From contig NZ_CP007161.1 of assembly GCF_000725285.1 (NCBI RefSeq), positions 729,911 to 793,910 on the forward strand: DNA of 64,000 nucleotides, given 5' to 3'. The notes under the pieces were generated by a model. The model was not told where the DNA came from, made no database searches, and saw only the letters and a program-made list of their open reading frames with translations. The position numbers and the translations under genes are program-made. Shown here in pieces: positions 33,102-46,369 of this stretch. Positions within the stretch are counted from its first letter, which is position 1. Every line of letters starts with the position of its first letter. Origin of the DNA: Virgibacillus sp. SK37 (GTDB taxonomy: Bacteria > Bacillota > Bacilli > Bacillales > Amphibacillaceae).

Positions 33102-33722
33102 ATGATACATGAAAAACAAATACGTCCTGAAAAAAAGGAACTATCAAGTTACTATGTCATGAAGCGGATCATGGACATTTGTATAAGTATCAGTCTATTA
33201 TTTCTACTGTCTCCGTTACTTCTCTTCATTAGTTACCAAATTATAAAAAGGGAGGGGAGACCGGTTCTGACTAGGAAGTCATGTATCGGTAAAAATGGTA
33301 AGTATTTCCAAATGCTTTACTTTCGTACGATGACCAATCCTTCTCGTGTCATTCATGCTTTTCCAGAAGCAAAAACAAAACCGGTTCCCATTCATTACTA
33401 TAAGGGGTCCACGAGTATAGTTACACCAACAGGCAGGTGGCTTAAGAAGTATAAGCTGGATAAATTACCCCAATTATGGAATGTATTGAAAGGGGAAATG
33501 AGTTTTATTGGCCCACTAGCAAAGGAAACGGAGCAAATTTCTTCAGCTGATTCAAGCCACCTTTCTATGAGACCTGGTTTGTCTGGACTCACTTTAATAG
33601 AAGAAGTTGAAAAAAGTAACCAAGCTTACGATGAAGAGGAACGCTTCTATTGTAAATATTGTTCATTAAAGTTGGATATAAGGATTGCTTGGCAGTCAAT
33701 GAAAAAAATGATGACTAATTAA
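33102..33722 (+). CDS. Bacterial sugar transferase (undecaprenyl-phosphate sugar phosphotransferase)
   Basis: A 206-residue monotopic phosphoglycosyl transferase. One N-terminal membrane segment (ICISISLLFLLSPLLLFISY) is followed by the catalytic domain: GKYFQMLYFRTM, GRWLKKYKLDKLPQLWNVLKGEMSFIGPL and MRPGLSGL. It transfers a sugar-1-phosphate from UDP-sugar to undecaprenyl phosphate, starting a surface glycan. No other glycan genes are next to it, which is odd for this family. ATG 33102 follows GGGTGA. Confidence 0.85.
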   Translation: MIHEKQIRPEKKELSSYYVMKRIMDICISISLLFLLSPLLLFISYQIIKREGRPVLTRKSCIGKNGKYFQMLYFRTMTNPSRVIHAFPEAKTKPVPIHYYKGSTSIVTPTGRWLKKYKLDKLPQLWNVLKGEMSFIGPLAKETEQISSADSSHLSMRPGLSGLTLIEEVEKSNQAYDEEERFYCKYCSLKLDIRIAWQSMKKMMTN

Positions 33723-33798
33723 AATTCATAACCTTCTTAGTTTTCAATGCATATAAATTCCTTTAATATAGAGAGTATATTAAGGGAGGTTGACTAAC

Positions 33799-34746
33799 TT
33801 GATCCTTTTTTCTGCAAAAATATCAGAAAAGCATCAGATAAGATTGAAAGAAGCATTTCCGGAACAGCAGTTCATTATGTGCTCTTCAATGGATGAAGCG
33901 AGTGCATATTTGAAAGCAGCGGAGATCTTAGTTACATACGGAGAAGATTTAACTCCTGAATTAATCGAACATGCCGCTCAATTAAAATGGATTATGGTTT
34001 TATCTGCCGGAATGGACCGGATGCCATTTGACGCTATTAAGGCTAAAGGAATTCTTGTAACTAATGCACGAGGCATTCATAAAACACCGATGGCAGAGTA
34101 TGCAATATCTATGCTACTTCAAGTATACCGCCAAGCAAAAATACTAAAGGAAAGAGAAAAGGAGCATGATTGGGATCGTCATGTGCGAATGGAAGAATTG
34201 AACGGAAAGACGCTACTTGTGGCAGGAGCTGGAGCAATTGGGCAGGAAGTAGCTCGACTTGCAAAAGCTTTTCAAATGAAGACAATTGGACTCTCAAGAA
34301 GTGGGGAACAGAGAGAGCATTTTGATGAAAATTACCAATCCACTGAGCTGGAGCGCTTATTGCCAGAAACAGATATAGTTGTATCTGTGCTGCCCAGCAC
34401 AAAAGAAACGAGAGAGTTTTATACATATGAACATTTCAGGAAGCTTCCAAAGCATGCCGTGTTTCTCAATATGGGACGAGGGGATGCGGTGAAAACAGAA
34501 GTTATCTTAGATGCGATAAGAAATAAAGAAATAGCACATGCTGTGTTAGATGTTTTTGAAGAGGAGCCTCTACCAAATGACCATCCTTTTTGGGATGAAG
34601 AAAATATTACTGTTACACCACATTTGTCAGGGATTTCCAAGCTATACCAAAAGCGGGCATTAGATATTTTTGAAGAAAACCTTAAGATATACCTTCAAGG
34701 TAAGGATGATTTTGTAAACAAAATTGATGTTAGCAGGGGTTATTAA
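33799..34746 (+). CDS. D-2-hydroxyacid dehydrogenase family protein
   Basis: A 315-residue NAD(P)-dependent dehydrogenase. The Rossmann fingerprint is LLVAGAGAIGQEVA, and the catalytic set is seen as Arg in NMGRGDAV, Glu in FEEEPLPNDHPF and His in TPHLSG. The second TTG (33799), nine bases after AAGGGAGG, is preferred to the TTG at 33790 that touches the ribosome site. The family includes glyoxylate/hydroxypyruvate reductases; the substrate is not evident. It lies just before perR. Confidence 0.85.
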   Translation: MILFSAKISEKHQIRLKEAFPEQQFIMCSSMDEASAYLKAAEILVTYGEDLTPELIEHAAQLKWIMVLSAGMDRMPFDAIKAKGILVTNARGIHKTPMAEYAISMLLQVYRQAKILKEREKEHDWDRHVRMEELNGKTLLVAGAGAIGQEVARLAKAFQMKTIGLSRSGEQREHFDENYQSTELERLLPETDIVVSVLPSTKETREFYTYEHFRKLPKHAVFLNMGRGDAVKTEVILDAIRNKEIAHAVLDVFEEEPLPNDHPFWDEENITVTPHLSGISKLYQKRALDIFEENLKIYLQGKDDFVNKIDVSRGY

Positions 34747-34825
34747 AAGAACCTTATTAAAATGGCCCATGCAGTCTAAGTGGAAATATTAGTTATAATG
34801 ATTCTTAATTTATAATATACTTTTA

Positions 34826-34872
34826 TTGACAGAGAGCCATGGTAAGCAGTACACTATTTATAAAGATTATAA
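34826..34872 (+). promoter_or_regulatory. perR promoter with PerR box
   Basis: TTGACA (34826-34831), an 18-bp spacer and TACACT (34850-34855). TTATAAAGATTATAA at 34858-34872 matches the PerR consensus TTATAATNATTATAA at 14 of 15 positions and lies at the transcription start, so perR is probably autorepressed. Confidence 0.8.
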
Positions 34873-34924
34873 ATTGATAATATCCTTGTAATTAGACAAA
34901 ATACTGAAAGAGAGGTGGATGACG

Positions 34925-35368
34925 GTGTCTGAAAAACGTTTACGACAAGCAATAGATACACTAAAAGAATCAGGCGTCCGGATCACACCACAACGCCATG
35001 CGGTATTGGAATATCTTTTAAATTCCATGGTTCATCCAACAGCAGATGAAATATATAAAGCACTGGAAGGGAAATTCCCGAATATGAGTGTTGCAACAGT
35101 GTATAATAATCTGCGTGTTTTAAAAGAGATAGGATTGGTAAGGGAGCTCACATATGGAGATGCCTCAAGCAGATTTGACTGTAATACTGCTGAACATTAC
35201 CATGCTATTTGTGAATCTTGCGGAAAAATAGTTGATTTTCATTACCCTCCATTGGATGAAGTGGAGTCATTGGCGGAGCAGGTTACTGGTTTTGATGTCA
35301 GTCATCACCGGATGGAAGTATATGGTACTTGTGAAGCTTGCCAACAAGTTGCAACACAAAAGCATTAA
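34925..35368 (+). CDS. perR: PerR, peroxide-sensing Fur-family repressor
   Basis: A 147-residue Fur-family regulator. Winged helix: [15 protein letters not shown] and [15 protein letters not shown]. The sensing site is complete with H37, D85, H91, H93 and D104, and the structural zinc site with C96, C99, C136 and C139. This residue numbering equals that of B. subtilis PerR when GTG 34925 is used; GTG also lies six bases after AGGTGG, whereas ATG 34919 is too close. D85 with [10 protein letters not shown] marks PerR rather than Fur or Zur. Iron-bound PerR is oxidised at His by H2O2 and releases DNA. Candidate targets seen here are zosA and perR itself. Confidence 0.95.
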   Translation: MSEKRLRQAIDTLKESGVRITPQRHAVLEYLLNSMVHPTADEIYKALEGKFPNMSVATVYNNLRVLKEIGLVRELTYGDASSRFDCNTAEHYHAICESCGKIVDFHYPPLDEVESLAEQVTGFDVSHHRMEVYGTCEACQQVATQKH

Positions 35369-35429
35369 TACTCCTGAAATGGCACTAGCCTGAGCGAGTC
35401 ATTTTCGCTTTATACTTTTTTATCTATAA

Positions 35430-35463
35430 AAACCCAAATGCGTACGCTACGCATTTGGGTTTT
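35430..35463. terminator. Terminator downstream of perR, bidirectional
   Basis: Perfect 15-bp arms, AAACCCAAATGCGTA (35430-35444) and its complement (35448-35462), enclose CGC, with T4 after and A-rich sequence before. Confidence 0.82.
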
Positions 35464-35559
35464 CTTGCTGTTTTAGGAGAAAGATTGGATGAACAGCGAC
35501 ATTTATAGGCATGTCCAGATCACATCGGTAAATGGTACACCCAAAGTGCTTCCTTAAAA

Positions 35560-37290
35560 TCAAATCAGTTTTACTTCAACCCATCTCCGTACACTATTTA
35601 TTAGCCATATACGAGAATAGGAAGGAAGCTCATCGAGCATTATTTTTCTTACTTCTATTTCACCCTTTTCGAGTAGGTGCTTCCGGAATGTTCCTGCCAA
35701 AAGTCCGGATTCAACTGGTGGGGTATACCGCTTTCCGTTTTTTTCTACAACGATGTTCCCGTTAGTAAATTCGGTTATTTCTCTGTTCTCATTCCATAGA
35801 AGTGCATCGAATACGTCCGTATTTTCGGAAAGGTGCTCCTTGTACACGGAGCGATTCGTCGTCTTATAGTATAAAAATGGGTTGGTACGATCAATTGGTT
35901 TAGTGGCAAGACCAACAGGCGGAATGTTGTTAAAGGGAGAAACGGCTTTTGCTTCTATTTCCGTGTCTCCATACTCATCTGCCAGTAAGCGAACTTTCCA
36001 CTGCCTATGTTCCAAGCCTTCTATATACGTAGTTAGATCCTGCTTGATTTTGTTCGTATCTATCTGAAAGTTAAAGAAGTCAGCAGCTCTTTTTAAGCGT
36101 TCTACATGTAATTCTAACAAGAATATTTCTCCATGTTCACACCCAATTGATTCTAGTAATCGGAATGGTTCATGATTTACTTCCAACACCTTGGCTTTCG
36201 TAATTACTTCTTCATATTCCTCATCCGTTTTTGAGTCCCAAGTTATACCGCCGCCCACACCGTAAGTAGCAATTCCTTTTTCTTTGTCTAAAATAACCGT
36301 TCGAATTGGTACGTTAAAGACAGCCTCATTTTCCGGTGTGATGTAACCCATTGTTCCACAATATACATCTCTTGGTTCGTCTTCCAACTCATTAATAATT
36401 CTCATTGTGCTAATTTTAGGTGCGCCTGTAATCGAACCACACGGAAAAAGCGCCTTAAATATATCAGTAATTGTGTGGTTCTCCTCCAATTCAGCTGTAA
36501 CCGTTGAAGTCATTTGATGGACGGTAGGGTATGTTTCAATAGAAAATAAATGAGGTACTTTAACCGTTCCAGGGATGGCAATGGCACCCAAGTCATTTCT
36601 TAACAAGTCAACGATCATCACATTTTCTGCACGGTTCTTTTCGGAATGATAAAGCCATTCTTTGTTTTGGGTATCCTCAGCAGCTGTCCTTCCCCGGGCC
36701 AAAGTCCCTTTCATCGGTCTTGTAGTTATCTTTCCTTCTTTTAAATGGAAAAACAATTCCGGGGAGGCTGACAGAATGGAAAAATCATTAATATTAAAAT
36801 AGGCGCCGTAATTCGCAGACTGTGCTTTACTTAAACAGGTATAATACGATAAAGGATCACCTTGGAAGGCTGCATGCATTCGTACAGTATAATTTACTTG
36901 GTATGTATCTCCACTTTCAATCTGCTCTTTTATCTTATTTAGGTTCTCTTCATACTCAGTCTTGGAGCTTCGGTGTGACCACTTAGAAGTCCGAAATGAT
37001 TTATAGCTTTGAATCTCTCTTTGTTCAGGCTCATTAAAGATACCAAACCACAGCAAAGGCAGATTTGAGCTGGAATGGGTGTATGCTGCATGGTCAAATG
37101 CAGGAGCAGCTTCATAGGAAAGATAGCCTGCAGCATAATAGCCTTCATTTACGGATTGTTGAACCTCAACTAATGCCGGAAGCACTTCGGTTACAGATGA
37201 AGCTTGGATGATGCGCACAGGATGTTGAAAAAGTAATGGTGCTTCTTTTTTATTGTCTGTACGGAAATTAAAATAGAGCAGGGGATCCAT
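35560..37290 (-). CDS. pabB: PabB-PabC fusion: aminodeoxychorismate synthase component I and lyase
   Basis: A 576-residue two-domain protein. Residues 1-370: chorismate-binding PabB (TRPMKGTLARG, NRAENVMIVDLLRNDLG, GSITGAPKISTMRII, YCGTMGY). Residues about 380-576: class IV aminotransferase-like domain (HVERLKRAADFFNF, EITEFTNGNIVVEKNGKRYTPPVESGLLAG), matching 4-amino-4-deoxychorismate lyase. It makes p-aminobenzoate for folate from chorismate. The fusion spares a separate pabC. ATG 37290 follows GGAGGTG and overlaps the end of pabA by 23 bp. B. subtilis has separate genes at another locus, so both arrangement and position differ. Confidence 0.87.
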   Translation of the reverse strand: MDPLLYFNFRTDNKKEAPLLFQHPVRIIQASSVTEVLPALVEVQQSVNEGYYAAGYLSYEAAPAFDHAAYTHSSSNLPLLWFGIFNEPEQREIQSYKSFRTSKWSHRSSKTEYEENLNKIKEQIESGDTYQVNYTVRMHAAFQGDPLSYYTCLSKAQSANYGAYFNINDFSILSASPELFFHLKEGKITTRPMKGTLARGRTAAEDTQNKEWLYHSEKNRAENVMIVDLLRNDLGAIAIPGTVKVPHLFSIETYPTVHQMTSTVTAELEENHTITDIFKALFPCGSITGAPKISTMRIINELEDEPRDVYCGTMGYITPENEAVFNVPIRTVILDKEKGIATYGVGGGITWDSKTDEEYEEVITKAKVLEVNHEPFRLLESIGCEHGEIFLLELHVERLKRAADFFNFQIDTNKIKQDLTTYIEGLEHRQWKVRLLADEYGDTEIEAKAVSPFNNIPPVGLATKPIDRTNPFLYYKTTNRSVYKEHLSENTDVFDALLWNENREITEFTNGNIVVEKNGKRYTPPVESGLLAGTFRKHLLEKGEIEVRKIMLDELPSYSRIWLINSVRRWVEVKLI

Positions 37291-37867
37291 TCATGGGCAC
37301 CTCCTTCTTTTTAAAAAAGTTTTTAAAAATCTCTAATCCCTGTTCTGTCAGAATCGCTTCCGGATGGGATTGGATGGATTCCACCGGATACAAGCCATGC
37401 CTTAACGCCATAATTTCTCCATTGCTTGTTGTAGCTGTTACATGGAGGCAATTGGGTAATGTATTTGGATCGACAATAAGAGAGTGATATCTGGTCGCAG
37501 TTAGCGGGTTGTTTAAGTGCTGGAATATACCCTTGCCATCATGTTGAATGGATGATACTTTTCCATGCATGGGTTGTTCTGCCTTAATAATATTTGCTCC
37601 AAAGGCTTGAGCGATAACCTGATGCCCCAGACATACCCCGAAAATAGGTATTTGCTTATAGAAATGTCCCACTACATCTAAACAAATCCCTGCTTGATCC
37701 GGGCAACCGGGCCCAGGGGAAATTAAAATATGGGATGGTTCCATTTTTTCTATTTTTTCTATAGTTATTTCATCATTACGCTTTATCCTAATTTTTAACT
37801 CAAGCTGTTTCAAATATTGCACAATGTTATGAGTGAAGGAATCATAATTGTCTATAACAAGTATCAT
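37268..37867 (-). CDS. pabA: PabA/TrpG-type glutamine amidotransferase
   Basis: A 199-residue class I glutamine amidotransferase. Catalytic triad: Cys in GVCLGHQVIAQ, His and Glu in SIQSHPEAIL; the N-terminus ILVIDNYDSFTHNIVQYL is typical of TrpG/PabA. It supplies ammonia to PabB. ATG 37867 lies six bases after AGAGG. Overlap with the pabB-pabC gene shows coupling and points to folate rather than tryptophan synthesis, although such subunits may serve both. Confidence 0.88.
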   Translation of the reverse strand: MILVIDNYDSFTHNIVQYLKQLELKIRIKRNDEITIEKIEKMEPSHILISPGPGCPDQAGICLDVVGHFYKQIPIFGVCLGHQVIAQAFGANIIKAEQPMHGKVSSIQHDGKGIFQHLNNPLTATRYHSLIVDPNTLPNCLHVTATTSNGEIMALRHGLYPVESIQSHPEAILTEQGLEIFKNFFKKKEVPMNGSPALF

Positions 37868-37888
37868 TGTTGTCCTCTTTTCTATAAA

Positions 37889-37913
37889 AAACTCCGCCAC
37901 GAAGACGGAGTTT
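37889..37913 (-). terminator. Terminator of ygzB
   Basis: AAACTCCG (37889-37896) pairs with CGGAGTTT (37906-37913); the minus strand runs on into T6. The stem covers the ygzB stop codon and precedes pabA. Confidence 0.8.
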
Positions 37914-38304
37914 AATTATCTTTATTTATTTGCCGTGCTTTTAGTTCTTTGTTATATTTTCTCGTGTTATATTTTTCATCAAATTCTTTGCCTTCTAAAT
38001 TCTTATCAAGTGTGAGTGGCTGTTTGCAATGCATGCAAGCATCTACACGACCAAGCATTTTTGTCGGCTTTTCGCAATTTGGGCAGACAATAGGAACAGC
38101 TTTTAGTGATAATGTGCCAATCCAAAGGTAAACAACACAACTAAGCACGACCATGATTACTCCCAGAATGAAAAAGGTGACCATTAACCACTCTATCTTT
38201 TTTGTTAGAATACCTCCATACATTAAAAGAATTCCTGCAAATATGAGTATCAAAGCAAATGATCTTATTTTATTTATTTTACTTGAATAAACTAACTGCG
38301 CCAT
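37912..38304 (-). CDS. ygzB: YgzB family membrane protein (UPF0295)
   Basis: A 130-residue protein with two membrane helices ([16 protein letters not shown] and [24 protein letters not shown]), then a zinc-ribbon-like CPNCEKPT ... CMHC and a charged tail. It matches the YgzB/UPF0295 family, encoded next to perR and ygxA in Bacillus. Function unknown. ATG 38304 follows AAGGAGG. Confidence 0.88.
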   Translation of the reverse strand: MAQLVYSSKINKIRSFALILIFAGILLMYGGILTKKIEWLMVTFFILGVIMVVLSCVVYLWIGTLSLKAVPIVCPNCEKPTKMLGRVDACMHCKQPLTLDKNLEGKEFDEKYNTRKYNKELKARQINKDN

Positions 38305-38436
38305 CCTTATCCTCCTTAATAATACATTAGTCAGTATAGCATATTTTAATGAAAAATTTGATGAAGAAAAAGGAATTCACGTAAATGTAACGAATTATTA
38401 TATATAAAAATAGAAATAAATTGGAGGAAATCAGCA

Positions 38437-39312
38437 ATGGAAAATTTCCTGAGACCTATATATCAAGAACATGCAAGTGATGCTGACACATTGGGAATAC
38501 TAATTATGGAAAGAACGAAACAAAATAGCCCTGTTACTGATAACTTTGATGTGATCCTGCTTATTATAATGAAGGAAGCAAAACAGGATTGGCATGTAAA
38601 ACATTATGAGTTTGATGATAAAACTGCTGCCATGCACGTTGTTAAAGAAGATGTCCTTATGGAATGGATAGATAAAAGTGGATACAGAAGAGCAGTCGAG
38701 TGGATTATATATGGACGGGTTATTTTTGATCGGAATGAATACATCTATCAATTAAAAGATCAGCTCAGAGATTTCCCGAATGAAAAGCGAAATTCACGGA
38801 AGATGTTAGAGTTTGGTAAACTAGTAAAAAGCTTTAATGAAGCAAAGGACTTGTATGAATCAGGCGATTACAAGGATGCAAATAGTAAAATTCTGTACTC
38901 TTTGCATTATTTAGCTCGACTGGCGGTTATTGAAAAAGGCTATTATCCGGAAGTAACTGTCTGGAGCCAGGTGAAGCAAATAGATCTTGAAGTTTATAAG
39001 CTATATGAAGAATTCATTGAAGGAAACGAAGAGTTAGAGAAAAGAATTCAGCTAATGATTATAGCTATGGATTTTGTTTTAAGCAGCAGAGCACTTGCTT
39101 CCTCACAACAACTTTTAACTGTAATGAAGACAAAAGACACACCTTGGTCTTACGGGGAATTAATTGAGCATCCTCATATTAAGGACTTTTCTCTTGATCT
39201 CACAGCTATTATCTCCTACTTAATTGAGAAAAAAATAATAATGACGGTTAAGCAAGAGACTAAAGGTATAGATGTATACCATCGGAAATATATGATAAAC
39301 GATGAGAGTTAA
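38437..39312 (+). CDS. ygxA: YgxA, nucleotidyltransferase-like protein
   Basis: A 291-residue protein of the YgxA family, which has a degenerate nucleotidyltransferase domain (residues 1-115: DTLGILIMERT, DNFDVILLIIM) and helical middle and C-terminal parts. The usual GS...DxD catalytic pattern is not clear, so enzymatic activity is doubtful. In B. subtilis ygxA lies directly upstream of rrnD, as it does here. ATG 38437 follows TGGAGG. Confidence 0.85.
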   Translation: MENFLRPIYQEHASDADTLGILIMERTKQNSPVTDNFDVILLIIMKEAKQDWHVKHYEFDDKTAAMHVVKEDVLMEWIDKSGYRRAVEWIIYGRVIFDRNEYIYQLKDQLRDFPNEKRNSRKMLEFGKLVKSFNEAKDLYESGDYKDANSKILYSLHYLARLAVIEKGYYPEVTVWSQVKQIDLEVYKLYEEFIEGNEELEKRIQLMIIAMDFVLSSRALASSQQLLTVMKTKDTPWSYGELIEHPHIKDFSLDLTAIISYLIEKKIIMTVKQETKGIDVYHRKYMINDES

Positions 39313-39322
39313 ATGAATGTAG

Positions 39323-39363
39323 AAGGACGGTTCCTCCGTCAAAGCTGAGGATCCGTTTCTATA
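39323..39363 (+). terminator. Probable terminator of ygxA
   Basis: ACGGTTCCTC (39327-39336) pairs with GAGGATCCGT (39347-39356), one mismatch; only a weak T-rich tail follows. Confidence 0.5.
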
Positions 39364-39454
39364 TAATTGAATAGAGGGAGTTTCTTTTATTGCAATGATT
39401 TAGAGGCTAGGTAGTATTGTTGTCATAAAGTGTAATGTTTTGTTAAACTTTTTG

Positions 39455-39663
39455 TTGACTTTGTAATGTAACCATGATAAAGTTAAATCCGTCGCAAAAA
39501 ACAAATGAATTTTGTTCAGACGGCGAAAAAATATATAAATTACTTATTGACTTAGCTCATGAAAGTATGATATATTAATAAAGTCGCCAAATTGATCAGC
39601 GACACAGCAACTTAAAGTAATTTAAAAAAAGTTGTTGACATGATAACTGAAACATGATATATT
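39455..39663 (+). promoter_or_regulatory. Three tandem rRNA operon promoters
   Basis: P1 TTGACT-17-TAAAGT (39455-39483), P2 TTGACT-18-TATATT (39547-39576) and P3 TTGACA-17-TATATT (39635-39663). P2 and P3 are followed by the same TAATAAAGTCGC start region, suggesting duplication. Multiple strong promoters fit growth-rate control of rRNA. Confidence 0.75.
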
Positions 39664-39840
39664 AATAAAGTCGCTGTTTTGAGAAAGTGACTAACGAATT
39701 CGCTCTTTGAAAACTGAACAAAACAACCAGTATGTCAAGAAAAACATGACGTTTTTCGTTGATTTTTAAAAGCCAGAAGTTAACGCTTCTGCAGCTAAGA
39801 CATTGAGATAAGATTGATTGGTGTCGATCTTATTCAAACT

Positions 39841-44660
<4,820 letters not shown>

Positions 44661-44812
44661 TTCTTCTTTGATGGTCGTTGTTTTTCTCTTATTTAGTTTT
44701 TAGGGTATAAATCATACATATTTACAATAAATACTTGATTTTTTCCTAGAAACAATTATAATAATGATTGTCATGAAAATTTCCTGAGTAACTCGGATCA
44801 AGTTTGAAATGG

Positions 44813-44928
44813 TCTGGTAGCAATAGCGGAGAGGTCACACCTGTTCCCATGCCGAACACAGAAGTTAAGCTCTCCAGCGCCGATGGTAGTTGGGACTTTG
44901 TCCCTGCAAGAGTAGGACGCCGCCAGGC
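44813..44928 (+). rRNA. rrf: 5S ribosomal RNA
   Basis: 116 bases from TCTGGTAGCAATAGCGG to GACGCCGCCAGGC, with the conserved CCCATGCCGAACACAGAAG block. The 5' and 3' ends pair (CTGG/CCAG). Confidence 0.95.
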
Positions 44929-44964
44929 ATATTCAATAAAAAGTTGATCATTATATTGGATTAT

Positions 44965-45039
44965 TCCACAGTAGCTCAGTGGTAGAGCAATCGGCTGTTA
45001 ACCGATCGGTCGTAGGTTCGAATCCTACCTGTGGAGCCA
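44965..45039 (+). tRNA. tRNA-Asn (GTT), CCA encoded
   Basis: Cloverleaf with acceptor TCCACAG/CTGTGGA and anticodon loop CTGTTAA. First of 14 genes after the 5S gene. Confidence 0.95.
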
Positions 45040-45041
45040 AT

Positions 45042-45133
45042 GGAGAGCTGTCCGAGTGGCCGAAGGAGCACGATTGGAAATCGTGTAGGCCGTTACCGCG
45101 GCCTCGAGGGTTCGAATCCCTCGCTCTCCGCCA
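45042..45133 (+). tRNA. tRNA-Ser (GGA), CCA encoded
   Basis: Class II tRNA with a long variable arm; acceptor GGAGAGC/GCTCTCC, anticodon GGA. Confidence 0.95.
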
Positions 45134-45149
45134 CCTTACTTATATTAAT

Positions 45150-45224
45150 GGCCCGTTGGTCAAGCGGTTAAGACACCGCCCTTTCACGGCGGTAACACGG
45201 GTTCGAATCCCGTACGGGTCACCA
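45150..45224 (+). tRNA. tRNA-Glu (TTC), CCA encoded
   Basis: Acceptor GGCCCGT/ACGGGTC; anticodon stem CCGCC/GGCGG with TTC. Confidence 0.95.
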
Positions 45225-45228
45225 ACAT

Positions 45229-45304
45229 GGAGGATTAGCTCAGCTGGGAGAGCACCTGCCTTACAAGCAGGGGGTCGCAGGTTCGAGCCCTGCATCCTCC
45301 ACCA
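45229..45304 (+). tRNA. tRNA-Val (TAC), CCA encoded
   Basis: Acceptor GGAGGAT/ATCCTCC, anticodon TAC in CTTACAA. Confidence 0.95.
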
Positions 45305-45328
45305 TTAATTTTTTCTTATAACTCACAT

Positions 45329-45406
<78 letters not shown>

Positions 45407-45451
45407 ATTAATTTATTGAGTGTCAGTAGCACCTACAAGTGCATTTAATAT

Positions 45452-45528
45452 GGTCCGGTAGTTCAGTTGGTTAGAATGCCTGCCTGTCACGCAGGAGGTC
45501 GCGGGTTCGAGTCCCGTCCGGACCGCCA
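45452..45528 (+). tRNA. tRNA-Asp (GTC), CCA encoded
   Basis: Acceptor GGTCCGG/CCGGACC, anticodon GTC. Confidence 0.95.
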
Positions 45529-45566
45529 CTATTATTTAAAACCATGTTGGTACTTTACAACTAAAT

Positions 45567-45642
45567 GGCTCGGTAGCTCAGTCGGTAGAGCAAGGGACTG
45601 AAAATCCCTGTGTCGGCGGTTCGATTCCGTCCCGAGCCACCA
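45567..45642 (+). tRNA. tRNA-Phe (GAA), CCA encoded
   Basis: Acceptor GGCTCGG/CCGAGCC, anticodon GAA in CTGAAAA. In B. subtilis trnD a tRNA-Thr follows; only 21 bp separate this gene from tRNA-Tyr here. Confidence 0.95.
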
Positions 45643-45663
45643 TTTTTTTGTCTTTATAAATAT

Positions 45664-45748
45664 GGAGGGGTAGCGAAGTGGCTAAACGCGGCGGACTGTA
45701 AATCCGCTCCCTCAGGGTTCGGCAGTTCGAATCTGCCCCCCTCCACCA
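45664..45748 (+). tRNA. tRNA-Tyr (GTA), CCA encoded
   Basis: Class II tRNA, acceptor GGAGGGG/CCCCTCC, anticodon GTA. Confidence 0.95.
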
Positions 45749-45770
45749 TTTATCTTTTTAACATATAATT

Positions 45771-45844
45771 AGGGGTATAGTTTAATGGTAAAACGAAGGT
45801 CTCCAAAACCTTTGATGTGGGTTCGATTCCTACTACCCCTGCCA
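45771..45844 (+). tRNA. tRNA-Trp (CCA), CCA tail encoded
   Basis: Acceptor AGGGGTA/TACCCCT, anticodon CCA in CTCCAAA. Confidence 0.95.
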
Positions 45845-45853
45845 TTTTAATAT

Positions 45854-45927
45854 GGCGGCCGTGGCGAAGTGGTTAACGCACCGGATTGTGGCTCCGGCAC
45901 GCGTGGGTTCAATCCCCACCGGTCGCC
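45854..45927 (+). tRNA. tRNA-His (GTG), CCA not encoded
   Basis: The extra G(-1) is encoded and faces discriminator C73. The next three bases are CCT, so the CCA end is added after transcription. Confidence 0.93.
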
Positions 45928-45952
45928 CCTTTTAATATTCAATAACTTATAT

Positions 45953-46027
45953 TGGGCTATAGCCAAGCGGTAAGGCATCGGGTTTTGATCCCGTGTATCC
46001 TAGGTTCGAATCCTAGTAGCCCAGCCA
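45953..46027 (+). tRNA. tRNA-Gln (TTG), CCA encoded
   Basis: Acceptor TGGGCTA/TAGCCCA, anticodon TTG. Confidence 0.95.
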
Positions 46028-46030
46028 ATT

Positions 46031-46105
46031 GCGGAAGTAGTTCAGTGGTAGAACACCACCTTGCCAAGGTGGGGGTCGCGGGTTCGAATCCCGTCTTCCG
46101 CTCCA
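46031..46105 (+). tRNA. tRNA-Gly (GCC), CCA encoded
   Basis: Acceptor GCGGAAG/CTTCCGC, anticodon GCC. Confidence 0.95.
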
Positions 46106-46114
46106 ATATATTAT

Positions 46115-46188
<74 letters not shown>

Positions 46189-46195
46189 TGAACAT

Positions 46196-46279
46196 GCCGG
46201 TGTGGCGGAATTGGCAGACGCGCGGGACTCAAAATCCCGTTCCTTCACGGGAGTGTCGGTTCGACCCCGACCACCGGTA
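46196..46279 (+). tRNA. tRNA-Leu (CAA), CCA not encoded
   Basis: Class II tRNA with acceptor GCCGGTG/CACCGGT (first pair G-T), anticodon CAA. TCT stands in place of CCA. Last gene of the array. Confidence 0.93.
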
Positions 46280-46318
46280 TCTAATCTAATTATCTAAACA
46301 ACTAATTATTATCTAAAA

Positions 46319-46347
46319 AAGTAAGGATTAAATCCTTACTTTTTTTG
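46319..46347 (+). terminator. Terminator of the rRNA-tRNA operon
   Basis: AGTAAGGAT (46320-46328) pairs with ATCCTTACT (46332-46340) and is followed by T8. Confidence 0.9.
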
Positions 46348-46361
46348 TTTTATATAGGCAT

Positions 46362-46369
46362 AGGTTTTA
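46362..46369 (+). repeat. Left 8-bp target-site duplication of the ISL3 element
   Basis: AGGTTTTA, exactly repeated at 47795-47802 on the other side of the element. Confidence 0.85.

Noticed and set aside
44745-44780. Fur/PerR-like sequence in the 23S-5S spacer
   Set aside because: The ATTATAATAATGATTGTCAT stretch matches neither consensus well and a metal-responsive site inside an rRNA operon is implausible.
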